A DNA stretch of 6,789 nt from JAFAGX01 sp035622175 (GTDB lineage Bacteria; Acidobacteriota; Terriglobia; Terriglobales; Acidobacteriaceae): assembly GCA_035622175.1 (NCBI GenBank), contig DASPVV010000144.1:1-6789 (forward strand). Direction: 5' to 3'. Under the pieces are notes generated by a model that saw nothing but the letters and a program-made list of their open reading frames with translations, was not told where the DNA came from and made no database searches. The position numbers and the translations under genes were made by a program. Every line of letters starts with the position of its first letter. The stretch's first letter is position 1. Shown here piece by piece: positions 1 through 6,492 of this stretch.

Positions 1-702
1 CAACGCCGAAGTGTCGCCCCTGAACGGCAGCGTGCCCGTGCACATTTCGTAGAGAACCGCCCCGAACGAGAACAGATCGGTGCGTGCGTCTAATTCCTTT
101 CCCCTCACCTGTTCCGGCGACATGTAGGCGACCGTGCCCAAGGCACTGCCGGGACTCGTTAGATGTTCCTCTGACTCAACGGTCGGGGAGCTCAGGGCAA
201 CGCTTTGCGGCTTGAGCGTGACCTTCGCCAGCCCGAAGTCCAGAATCTTGGCGTGGCCCCGCTTGGTGACGAAGATGTTCGCGGGTTTAATGTCACGGTG
301 AACGATGCCAGCCGAGTGAGCAGCGTCGAGCGCATCAGCAATCTCAATGCCCAGAGACAGCACCGTTTCGATCTCCAAGGGCTTGCCTCCGATTTGGTGC
401 TTCAGGGTGAGCCCATCCAAAAATTCCATGACAATGAAAGACCGGTCAGCCTGTTTGCCAATCTCGTAGATCGTGCAGATGTTGGGATGGTTCAAAGCGG
501 AAGCGGCACGGGCTTCGCGTCGGAAACGCTCCAATGCCTGCGGGTCATGAGCAACATCTTCGGGCATGAACTTTAATGCGACAAAGCGACCAAGCTCGGT
601 GTCCTCAGCCTTATAAACGACACCCATCCCGCCACCGCCCAGCTTTTCGACGATGCGATAGTGGGAAATGGTCTGTCCAACAAACTGGGAGGATGTGCCC
701 AT
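1..702 (-). CDS. Ser/Thr protein kinase, N-terminal part (runs off the window)
   Basis: This is a bacterial eukaryote-type (Hanks-type) Ser/Thr kinase, transferring phosphate from ATP to protein Ser/Thr; the visible part is cytoplasmic. The minus-strand translation gives 234 residues with the kinase motifs in order: Gly-rich loop GGGGMGVVY (22-30), VALK with ATP-binding Lys44, the alpha-C Glu63 in RFRREA, the catalytic loop HRDIKPAN (135-142), DFG (155-157), and YMSPEQ (193-198) before the start of the C-lobe. No catalytic residue is missing. The segment between DFG and SPE is rich in Ser/Thr, suggesting an autophosphorylated activation loop. ATG at 702 is the only reasonable start: it lies just ahead of the HYRIVEKLG kinase opening, and an in-frame stop lies at 738-736 with no other ATG between. 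No Shine-Dalgarno is seen. The C-terminal part (TM helix, propeller or TPR domain) is outside the window, so the sensor type is unknown. It is a likely paralogue of the kinase at 1629-4331. Confidence 0.96.
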   Translation of the reverse strand, partial: MGTSSQFVGQTISHYRIVEKLGGGGMGVVYKAEDTELGRFVALKFMPEDVAHDPQALERFRREARAASALNHPNICTIYEIGKQADRSFIVMEFLDGLTLKHQIGGKPLEIETVLSLGIEIADALDAAHSAGIVHRDIKPANIFVTKRGHAKILDFGLAKVTLKPQSVALSSPTVESEEHLTSPGSALGTVAYMSPEQVRGKELDARTDLFSFGAVLYEMCTGTLPFRGDTSAL

Positions 703-710
703 TTGCGAGA

Positions 711-739
711 ATGTTATGCCGCAACCGTGAGTGGGTCAA
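711..739 (-). promoter_or_regulatory. Sigma70-type promoter of the first kinase, abutting the ATG
   Basis: On the minus strand a -35 element TTGACC (739-734, five of six to consensus) is followed by a 17-nt spacer and a -10 element TAACAT (716-711, four of six, keeping the TA and AT ends). The ATG at 702 begins only 9 nt after the -10 ends. Transcription would therefore start within about 1-3 nt of the start codon, giving a leaderless or nearly leaderless mRNA. That fits the absence of a Shine-Dalgarno. The call rests on hexamer matching only. Confidence 0.55.
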
Positions 740-1460
740 TCGGCACAGGAACATGAGCAGGCCGAGCGCGGGACAAACATCCTTTGCACTTGTGGCGAGC
801 CCAGAGAGGCTCAATAGGCCGAGAGATCAGGGCTTTGTCCTGCGAACAGCTGTATCTCCGGAGGGCGTGCCCAATACAGAAAAATTCCCCTACATAGATA
901 AAGGAACATCGAACCGGAGAAAGGTAAGAAAAATATTGTGGTACCAGGGACACTTGGTCGCTCAGTTCACTGCGTCTGACGGAGTCCAAACGATCCTCGC
1001 TCATGCTGCGAACATAGATACCGAGCGTCGTCGATTGGAAGCATTTCGTCCTGAAAGTGATACCACTGAACTGGTTCTCTAGAGAGAAGCTATCCAAAAA
1101 GTATCGCGAAACGATATCTACGGTGACAGTGCGACGGCCCCCTAATCCGCCGAGAGATGGACTGTGGTTGGTGGTGATAAGGGCTGGTCTCAGGGTTTAC
1201 AGTGCTGCAGACGGCTCTCTCGCGCTGCTCGCAACCACTGTGGTTCAGACTTAGAATCGAGCCTGGCGTTCGCGGTTCGTCTTGCGCAGTCCGTCTAGTG
1301 TTTCTGGCATGTCAGGACCGGTTCCATTAGCTTGGACGGATTTTCTGCGTGGCAGGGGAGGTACGCCATTTCTGCCGCGCCGAAAACAATAGCCTAGAGA
1401 CTTTAACCTGATTCGCGGCCCGTTCAACCGGCAGGACTGGAACGCATAGGGGAAAACGGT

Positions 1461-1556
1461 ATGGGTACAAAGCGAAAGAGTGCCGCTCCGCAGCTTCGCC
1501 TGGCCAAGGAGCGGCTCGATGACCTTGTTGAGGAAGCGCTGGGCGGAACTTTTTGA
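1461..1556 (+). CDS. Short 31-residue ORF, possible 5' remnant of a small conserved gene
   Basis: The ORF has a good Shine-Dalgarno (AGGGGA at 1448-1453, 7 nt before the ATG). It encodes a basic N-terminus (MGTKRKSAAPQ) followed by a charged amphipathic helix-like stretch (LRLAKERLDDLVEEAL), then ends at GGTF and a TGA. From memory, this opening resembles the start of a family of short bacterial proteins, often annotated as calcium-binding or hypothetical, that begin with a basic tail and a RLAxERLxxLVEEA helix and continue for about a hundred residues. That continuation is not visible in any frame downstream, so this may be a truncated remnant or a genuine micro-protein. The family link is a recollection and was not checked. 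No promoter was identified. Confidence 0.3.
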   Translation: MGTKRKSAAPQLRLAKERLDDLVEEALGGTF

Positions 1557-1628
1557 CCAAGAGTCGTGAAACCTTCGGGCAGGCGGTATTCCGGTGGGAC
1601 CCTTGTCCCGGCTAATCGTCATACGATC

Positions 1629-4331
1629 TCATTTGTTCAGTTCTTCCTGCCAGTTTAGTACAACGGTGAACGGAGGCTGCGCGTTTGGTCCCAGCGGAAC
1701 CGGAAAAAGGAAGCGCCTGCCGTCAACTGTGTAGTCGCCAAGCTCGCGCCCAGGCTGCGCGGGCGCCTGGAAGAGAGGTCTGGGCGTCCCTGCATGGAAA
1801 ACGGGACGCGTAACGACGGCAACCACCATGACCTTTCCATCGGGAGCCAGGTAGTAAAGTTCTTTTCCATCCGCACTCCAGCGTGGGCGAATGCCGCCGC
1901 CGTAGGAAATTTGCCATTTACCGCCTGCTACGGAGTGTGCCGTCACAGAGTCTGGGGAAAACGGCCGCACATAAACCTCATACTGGCCCGATTCGTCTGA
2001 CTTATAAGCTATCCAATGGCCATCCGGAGAAAAATGGCCGTCCCATTCGTTGAACGGCGTCTGCGCAAACGCCAGCGGTTTTCCGGTGCCGTTTAGGGGA
2101 AGGACCCCGAGGGACAACCTTTTCAGACCCATAGACGTGTACAGCAAGAAGCGTCCGTCGCGGGAAATGCTCGTGGGAGACAAGTTTTCGTCCGACTTTA
2201 GAAGAAGCTCCTCTTCCTTAGTACCGTTGGCCGGCTTCTGATATAGAGCCGCTATGCCATTCGATACGGAGGAGAAAATGATGCGGTTTCCGTCCGGAGA
2301 CCATACGGGGAAGCGTGCGTTGCGAGCGCCGAACGTGAATCGGGCGCTTGTGCCTTTCGAAAGATCGAACAGCCAGATGCTCCAGTGCCCGGTCTGGGGA
2401 TCGTGCAGGCCGATGGCAGCGCGCACTCCGTTGGGAGAGAAAGTAGCGTTGGAATAGTTCCCCGGTTCCCCCATCTTGCCGAAAACCTTGCCCTCTCGGT
2501 CGAACCAGGTGAGCTGGAAATCGCCACTTCCGCCTCCCATCCTATAAGCCAGGGCATTATTGCCCGCGGAGAAGAAACCGAAATATCTGTAAGTCCCGAC
2601 CGGCTCGGCAATCTTGACAGGCTCGCCGCTGAGTTCGAGGCGCCTGGCATCGAACGTCTGAGCAAGCAGCGTTGCGTCGCGCAAGAAAAGCAACTGTCCC
2701 ATATCAGGGTTTGAAGACGGGACGTAGATTGTCTGCCCTTCAGTCGCCAGGAGTCGACGTGTCTCGTGGTCGCGTGGCGCAGTATCAAGGGATCCGACAT
2801 ACACGCCGCTGGCTTCCGGTTGGCTCGATAGACGGAGGTAAAGAAAGTGCTTCCCATCGGGAAGAAACCATGGAAACGCGTGCCTGATTTCGCCCCGCGA
2901 GGGATCCAGGGCGGTGACAGCGGATGGCGGTCCGCCGGATGCGGCAACCCGCATGAGGACATTGGCTGTTTCGTCGCCGAAAATTATGACGCCGTCACGA
3001 TTCCATGAGCCAGCGACAGCAAATCCGTCGCAAAGCGTTTGTGCCGGGCCTCCGTCGGCGGGAATTTTCCTGAGTGTGTTCGCCGATTCAAAGGCGATGT
3101 AACGGCTATCGGGCGACCATGCAAACGGCGGGGGATTTGCTCCGGTAGACTCGCCACCTTGAAGCGGGCGCGCAACCAACGAATCAAGCGAACGTATCCA
3201 AAGACGCCATATGCGATCCGAACCCACTGCGAAAAACGCGAGCTGGCGCCCGTCGGGAGACAAGGCGAAGGCGCCAGCAGCTCCAATAGTGGTGTTCTCC
3301 GGCGCCGGTATTTGAAAGCGCACCGTCTTGGGTGCCGCAGGCCTTTGGCGGAAATGAAGCAAAATGGCCGCCGAAAGTGCAGCCACGGACATAGCTAGCA
3401 TCGCCCATGACAGCGCGCGGCGCCAAAGCGGCACAGCTGCGGGCACGACAATACCGGGCAACGGATCTGAGGCGCCAGCCAACACTTCATCGAGCGAGAT
3501 GCGCGCATCGCCGACGTCACGAAGCCGCTGTTTCGGATCTTTTTGCAGGCAGCGCTGCAGCAGAACACGCACCCGGGCCGGCGTTGCGGGCGGCAGCCGC
3601 GACCAGTCCGGTTCTTTGGTTATCACAGCTGCCAGCGTGTCTGTCACCGTCTCGCCTGTGAACGTTTGTTTGCCGGTCAGCATTTCGTAGAACACACAAC
3701 CGAAAGCCCAGATATCAACGCGGTGATCGACGAACTTGCCTTTCGCCTGCTCGGGTGACATGTAAGCCGGTGTGCCCAACAGAATGCCTAGCTCAGTTTC
3801 CATCCGGCTGATCGTTGAAGATTGGGAACTCACGGGCGAAGAAGCCTTACCTTCCATTGCCTTCGCCAATCCGAAATCAAGGACTTTGACGGTGTCCTCG
3901 TTCGCGGCCTTCACGTTCGCAGGCTTCAGGTCACGATGGACGATGCCACGCTCGTGTGCGTACTCTAGCGCCTCGCAAATCTGCTTGGCGATGCTTATTG
4001 ATTCGTCCACTGGAATCGGCCCCTGGAGGATGCGATCCGCAAGGGTTGGGCCGTCGACGAACTCCATAACGAGTGCGGGAGTGCCACTCGCGTCCTCGAG
4101 GCCGTGAATTGCAGCGATATTAGGGTGATTGAGCGAAGCGAGAATTTTCGCCTCACGGCGAAAACGAACCATGCGCTCGGCATCGCCCGCAAACACTTCA
4201 CGCACGACTTTGAGCGCGACATCGCGCCCGAGCTTTGCATCGTGAGCGCGATAAACCTCTCCCATTCCGCCCGCGCCCAGCAGCGTAAGGACCTCATAGT
4301 GCCCAAGTCTTGTAGAAGAATTGAGCGTCAT
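1629..4331 (-). CDS. Receptor-like Ser/Thr protein kinase with C-terminal PD40 beta-propeller
   Basis: A complete 900-residue Ser/Thr kinase of the kinase-TM-propeller type common in Acidobacteria. Residues about 12-285 are the kinase domain: GAGGMGEVY (19-27), Lys41 in VALK, Glu60 in RFRREA, HRDLKPAN (132-139), DFG (152-154), YMSPEQ (190-195), and the C-lobe DxWAFGCVFYEMLTG (206-220). All key catalytic residues are present. A hydrophobic helix at about 306-326 is the only membrane segment. Residues about 340-895 carry repeated PD40 (TolB/WD40-like) motifs, e.g. FALSPDGRQLAFF (355), FAWSPDSRYIAF (403), ATFSPNGVRAAI (629), PVWSPDGNRIIF (675), GHFSPDGHWIAY (765) and PRWSADGKELYY (816). The likely topology is kinase inside and propeller outside, acting as ligand sensor. 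The frame stays open 49 codons further upstream to 4478, but that extension lacks kinase character and overlaps a TATAAT box, so I chose ATG 4331, 10 residues before GHYEVL. The ligand and substrates are unknown. Confidence 0.95.
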   Translation of the reverse strand: MTLNSSTRLGHYEVLTLLGAGGMGEVYRAHDAKLGRDVALKVVREVFAGDAERMVRFRREAKILASLNHPNIAAIHGLEDASGTPALVMEFVDGPTLADRILQGPIPVDESISIAKQICEALEYAHERGIVHRDLKPANVKAANEDTVKVLDFGLAKAMEGKASSPVSSQSSTISRMETELGILLGTPAYMSPEQAKGKFVDHRVDIWAFGCVFYEMLTGKQTFTGETVTDTLAAVITKEPDWSRLPPATPARVRVLLQRCLQKDPKQRLRDVGDARISLDEVLAGASDPLPGIVVPAAVPLWRRALSWAMLAMSVAALSAAILLHFRQRPAAPKTVRFQIPAPENTTIGAAGAFALSPDGRQLAFFAVGSDRIWRLWIRSLDSLVARPLQGGESTGANPPPFAWSPDSRYIAFESANTLRKIPADGGPAQTLCDGFAVAGSWNRDGVIIFGDETANVLMRVAASGGPPSAVTALDPSRGEIRHAFPWFLPDGKHFLYLRLSSQPEASGVYVGSLDTAPRDHETRRLLATEGQTIYVPSSNPDMGQLLFLRDATLLAQTFDARRLELSGEPVKIAEPVGTYRYFGFFSAGNNALAYRMGGGSGDFQLTWFDREGKVFGKMGEPGNYSNATFSPNGVRAAIGLHDPQTGHWSIWLFDLSKGTSARFTFGARNARFPVWSPDGNRIIFSSVSNGIAALYQKPANGTKEEELLLKSDENLSPTSISRDGRFLLYTSMGLKRLSLGVLPLNGTGKPLAFAQTPFNEWDGHFSPDGHWIAYKSDESGQYEVYVRPFSPDSVTAHSVAGGKWQISYGGGIRPRWSADGKELYYLAPDGKVMVVAVVTRPVFHAGTPRPLFQAPAQPGRELGDYTVDGRRFLFPVPLGPNAQPPFTVVLNWQEELNK

Positions 4332-4343
4332 AACTGAGTGAGA

Positions 4344-4349
4344 ATTATA
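4344..4349 (-). promoter_or_regulatory. Perfect TATAAT -10 box before the receptor kinase
   Basis: Reading the minus strand, TATAAT occupies 4349-4344, and 12 nt separate it from the ATG at 4331. The hexamer at the ideal 17-nt spacing (TTCCCC, 4372-4367) is a poor -35. The predicted transcription start falls near 4337, about 6 nt from the ATG, too short to hold a Shine-Dalgarno, and none is seen. This argues for the 4331 start and for leaderless or very short-leader translation. It resembles the arrangement before the first kinase. Confidence 0.45.
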
Positions 4350-4463
4350 AGCAATGCAATAATGCTGGGGAACCTTTCCCTGCACAGGACGGCGCTGGAG
4401 CAGTTCTGCCTGCCGTGCTGCGGCTGGCAAAGCATTCCTACGCGAACCGTTGTCACTGGCCGC

Positions 4464-4522
4464 ATGGTCGGCCAACAAGAAACTGACAATCCGTTCCGAT
4501 GACTTCTGGTTTACCCATTATC
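4464..4522 (+). repeat. Dispersed 59-bp direct repeat, copy A
   Basis: This copy matches 6394-6452 at 49 of 59 positions without gaps (hand alignment), in the same orientation. It begins ATGGTCGGC and ends CCCATTATC. Weaker similarity continues to the left, for example CGCGAACC (4441-4448) against CGCAAACC (6371-6378) at the same offset. It lies between the start of the receptor kinase and the end of the M28 peptidase, just past the peptidase stop. A 6-bp inverted repeat TTACCC/GGGTAA (4511-4516 and 4527-4532) overlaps its right edge. The plus-strand frame from the ATG does not encode a recognisable protein. Confidence 0.75.
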
Positions 4523-4550
4523 CGAGGGGTAATGCGCTCGATTTTAAAAG

Positions 4551-6215
4551 CTACTGTTTGTGCGCGAACTTGGTGCCGAAGAAGTCGCCCGCATTCCACG
4601 CCGGGCGCTCGGACTGCTGGGCGACTTCGTAGCCGATGAGGAAGTTCAACGCTGTGGACTTCGCCGCTGCGTCGAAGTAGAACCGCTGGTTCATGTTGTC
4701 ATTCGGAGTATGGTAATTGGTCGCGGTCCAGTTTTTGGCGAGCGTGGCGCCATCGATCGTCGGGTCGGTGCTCTGAGTTCCCCCATCGACTTTGACGGAG
4801 GGCACGCCGCGCCTCACGAATGAATACTGATCACTTCGGGTGAAGAATCCCTCTTCGGGGCGTGGGTCGGGACTGATCGTGTACCCCATCTCGCGCGCAG
4901 CTGGCAATACATCCCTGGAGAGAGTGGAATGCTCGGCACCCTGCGGGACGATGTCTTTGATGGGAAAGCGCAAGCCGGGCGCGCCGTCTATATTCACGTC
5001 AGCAACGATGTTTTCGAGCGGGACGGTTGGATAGTGCACGAAATAGTCCGACCCCAGAAATCCTCGTTCCTCGCCGGTGACGAAAAGGAAAAGAGTGGAG
5101 CGCCGGGGCGCACGCGGCAAGCTCGCGAATGCGCGTGCGATCTCCAGAACCGCGCCGGTGCCCGAGGCGTTGTCGGCGGCGCCGTGGCAGATGGGGTCTG
5201 GTTCTCCCGGGCGGCAGATGCCGAGGTGGTCGAGATGCGCCGAGTAAACGACGTACTCGTTCGCGAGAGTCGGGTCCGAACCGGTTAGTTTCGCGATAAC
5301 GTTGCGGCTTTCGACTCTGGTGAAGCGGTTGGCGAGATGAATCCGCACAGTACCCGGCAGGGGAAAAGATCCTGGCTGGCCTGCTTTCGCGGCTGCAAAA
5401 ACTTCTGGCAATGATTTGGGAGCGCCCGCGAATAGAGCTTCGGCGCCGCTTTGATTGGTCCTGATGAGAGCGCGAATTTCTGGAACCGTGTCCGAGGGAG
5501 CGCCTTGCGGGTCAAGCCAGCGCATGGGCGGATCGGCGCGCAGTTGGAGCATGACACGATTCCATTGACCCTGCAAGAACTCCGGCGAATCAATGACGAT
5601 AACGCCGATTGCTCCATGTGCAGCGGCGTTTTGCTGCATCGTAAGCGCACTGGCAAAATACGCTCGTTCGGTAGAAGGAAATCGCGCCGGTGCGCCACGC
5701 AACACTACGGCTACTTTTCCTTTCACGTCAGCGCCCGAGTAATCGTCATACTGAAACTCTGGCGCAGTCACCCCGTAGCCCACGAAAACAGCACCCGCGT
5801 TCACCGTTGCGTCGGTCTGCAGCAAATTGGCGTAAATGATGTAGTCCCGATCGCGCACCAGCATCGTCGATTTGCCGTCGCGCACCAGTTCGAACGAAGT
5901 TTGCTCAGGGATGAGCTCCGCCTTCCGCAGCTGAAGAGGCTGGAACCATGTGCCATTTACTCCCGCGGGCGCGAGTCCAATGGCTTCGAGTTCGCTCGCC
6001 ACATAACGGGCGGCGATTTCGTGCCCGCGCTCCCCTGTTCCACGGCCTTCGAGCAGGGCATCGGAGAGAAAGCGCATGTGTGCGGCGATCGCTTCGGGGC
6101 GAATCACTCTGATCGCGGCGTCGGCAGCTGCCTGATCGGTGGGACTAAGCTCTTGCGCACTCAGCGCCACATAAAACGTGGTCGCCAATAGAATCGCAAG
6201 GCAATAGCCTTTCAT
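4551..6215 (-). CDS. Secreted M28-family zinc metallopeptidase with PA-type insert
   Basis: A predicted exported aminopeptidase-like enzyme of 554 residues, using two zinc ions to cleave peptides from the N-terminus. Residues 1-20 (MKGYCLAILLATTFYVALSA) form a signal peptide with probable cleavage before QELS. A conserved N-terminal stretch (LSDALLEGRGTGERG, 50-64) precedes a PA-like domain of about 135-215 (GAVFVGYGV, DVKGKVAVVLRG, GAIGVIVID). The catalytic domain spans about 300-530. Visible M28 metal ligands are His327 in SAHLDH (Asp329 is the adjacent conserved Asp), Asp348 in GAADNASGTG, Glu382/Glu383 in GEERG, Asp410 in VNIDG and His502 in NYHTPND, so the enzyme should be active. The frame extends 19 codons further upstream to 6272, but ATG 6215 puts the signal peptide at the very N-terminus and lies downstream of an extended -10 element. 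Only a weak Shine-Dalgarno (GGGA) precedes it. The gene is transcribed divergently from the creatininase-like gene. Exact substrate specificity cannot be read from the sequence. Confidence 0.96.
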   Translation of the reverse strand: MKGYCLAILLATTFYVALSAQELSPTDQAAADAAIRVIRPEAIAAHMRFLSDALLEGRGTGERGHEIAARYVASELEAIGLAPAGVNGTWFQPLQLRKAELIPEQTSFELVRDGKSTMLVRDRDYIIYANLLQTDATVNAGAVFVGYGVTAPEFQYDDYSGADVKGKVAVVLRGAPARFPSTERAYFASALTMQQNAAAHGAIGVIVIDSPEFLQGQWNRVMLQLRADPPMRWLDPQGAPSDTVPEIRALIRTNQSGAEALFAGAPKSLPEVFAAAKAGQPGSFPLPGTVRIHLANRFTRVESRNVIAKLTGSDPTLANEYVVYSAHLDHLGICRPGEPDPICHGAADNASGTGAVLEIARAFASLPRAPRRSTLFLFVTGEERGFLGSDYFVHYPTVPLENIVADVNIDGAPGLRFPIKDIVPQGAEHSTLSRDVLPAAREMGYTISPDPRPEEGFFTRSDQYSFVRRGVPSVKVDGGTQSTDPTIDGATLAKNWTATNYHTPNDNMNQRFYFDAAAKSTALNFLIGYEVAQQSERPAWNAGDFFGTKFAHKQ

Positions 6216-6249
6216 TGGTAATTCCCGGGTTTGGTTGCCTACGCGGGGC

Positions 6250-6258
6250 ATTGTAGCA
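6250..6258 (-). promoter_or_regulatory. Extended -10 promoter of the M28 peptidase
   Basis: On the minus strand TGCTACAAT (6258-6250) matches an extended -10 (TGn followed by TACAAT, five of six to consensus). The hexamer 17 nt upstream (GGATGA) is a poor -35, which extended -10 promoters tolerate. The predicted start of transcription near 6243 leaves a leader of about 28 nt before ATG 6215, and rules out the longer upstream reading from 6272. Confidence 0.5.
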
Positions 6259-6351
6259 CTCCCGACATTCACTCATCCCGAAGGGAGAGAAGGTGAAACG
6301 CTGCTCATGCTCGATATGTCTGAAACCTAACTACAAGAGCCGAGACAAGTC

Positions 6352-6372
6352 CGGACAAGCATGCCGTGTCCG
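6352..6372. other. Inverted repeat in the divergent intergenic region
   Basis: CGGACA (6352-6357) and TGTCCG (6367-6372) form a perfect 6-bp inverted repeat around a 9-nt centre. The palindrome GTCCGGAC (6349-6356) overlaps its left arm. It sits between the divergent peptidase and creatininase-like genes and immediately left of repeat copy B. It could be an operator or a hairpin belonging to the repeat. No T-run follows on either strand, so a terminator is unlikely. Confidence 0.25.
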
Positions 6373-6393
6373 CAAACCAAGCCAGTTTCGGGG

Positions 6394-6452
6394 ATGGTCG
6401 GCAAACAAGAAATTGGCAAAGTGTTCCGGTGACTTCTGGATTGCCCGTTATC
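6394..6452 (+). repeat. Dispersed 59-bp direct repeat, copy B
   Basis: Partner of 4464-4522, same orientation, 49 of 59 positions identical, about 1.93 kb away. It begins ATGGTCGGC and ends CCCGTTATC. It lies in the noncoding region upstream of the creatininase-like gene, 31 nt before its ribosome-binding site, so with copy A it brackets the peptidase gene. Its right end supplies TTGCCC (6441-6446), which with TAATCT (6464-6469) at 17-nt spacing is a very weak promoter candidate for that gene. Confidence 0.75.
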
Positions 6453-6482
6453 GCCAACTAGCTTAATCTGAGGCGAATCCCT

Positions 6483-6487
6483 GGAGG
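6483..6487 (+). promoter_or_regulatory. Strong ribosome-binding site GGAGG
   Basis: GGAGG lies 5 nt upstream of ATG 6493 and fixes the start of the creatininase-like gene. It is the clearest Shine-Dalgarno in the window, in contrast to the two kinases, which have none. Confidence 0.75.
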
Positions 6488-6492
6488 CAGAG

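Larger units (their letters stand above)
703..1628. other. Long intergenic region between the two kinases, no convincing complete gene
   Basis: This stretch of about 0.9 kb separates the start of kinase 1 from the end of kinase 2. Open frames exist on both strands, for example minus 714-1097, plus 576-1082 and minus 1251-1622. Their translations are rich in Cys, Arg and Ser, match no family I recognise, lack a convincing ribosome-binding site, and overlap one another antisense. Roughly 860-1130 looks more AT-rich than the flanking genes. Small structures seen are a 13-bp palindrome (AACCAC-T-GTGGTT, 1233-1245), a repeated ACTGTGGTT (1161-1169 and 1237-1245), and a 5-bp stem GGGAC/GTCCC (1596-1609) just beyond the kinase 2 stop. 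The only element resembling a translated unit is the short plus-strand ORF at 1461-1556. The region may be decayed sequence. Confidence 0.5.

Noticed and set aside
576..1082. Plus-strand open frame of 168 codons.
   Set aside because: Its first 127 nt are antisense to the certain kinase 1 coding region, there is no good ribosome-binding site, and the product matches nothing I recognise. The later part is only an open frame in AT-richer DNA.
714..1097. Minus-strand open frame of 127 codons upstream of kinase 1.
   Set aside because: Cys/Arg/Ser-rich product with no recognisable motif; its end overlaps the kinase 1 promoter; it lies antisense to another equally weak frame.
1233..1245. 13-bp palindrome AACCAC-T-GTGGTT as an operator.
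   Set aside because: It is isolated, with no gene start close by on either strand; short palindromes of this size can occur by chance.
1596..1609. Stem GGGAC/GTCCC with CCTT loop just beyond the receptor-kinase stop, as a terminator.
   Set aside because: The stem is only 5 bp and no T-run follows on the minus strand.
2252..2962. Minus-strand open frame of 236 codons inside the receptor kinase gene.
   Set aside because: It is an alternative frame of the propeller-coding region, where the PD40 repeats are clearly read in the main frame.
4332..4478. N-terminal extension of the receptor kinase by 49 codons to an ATG at 4478.
   Set aside because: The extension has no kinase or signal-peptide character, spans a TATAAT box, and overlaps repeat copy A. 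ATG 4331 lies at the normal distance from the kinase domain.
5451..6191. Plus-strand open frame of 246 codons opposite the peptidase gene.
   Set aside because: It is antisense to the M28 peptidase, whose motifs are all intact; the product has shadow-frame composition.
6216..6272. N-terminal extension of the M28 peptidase by 19 codons to an ATG at 6272.
   Set aside because: It would bury the signal peptide and it covers the extended -10 promoter. ATG 6215 gives a normal signal peptide.
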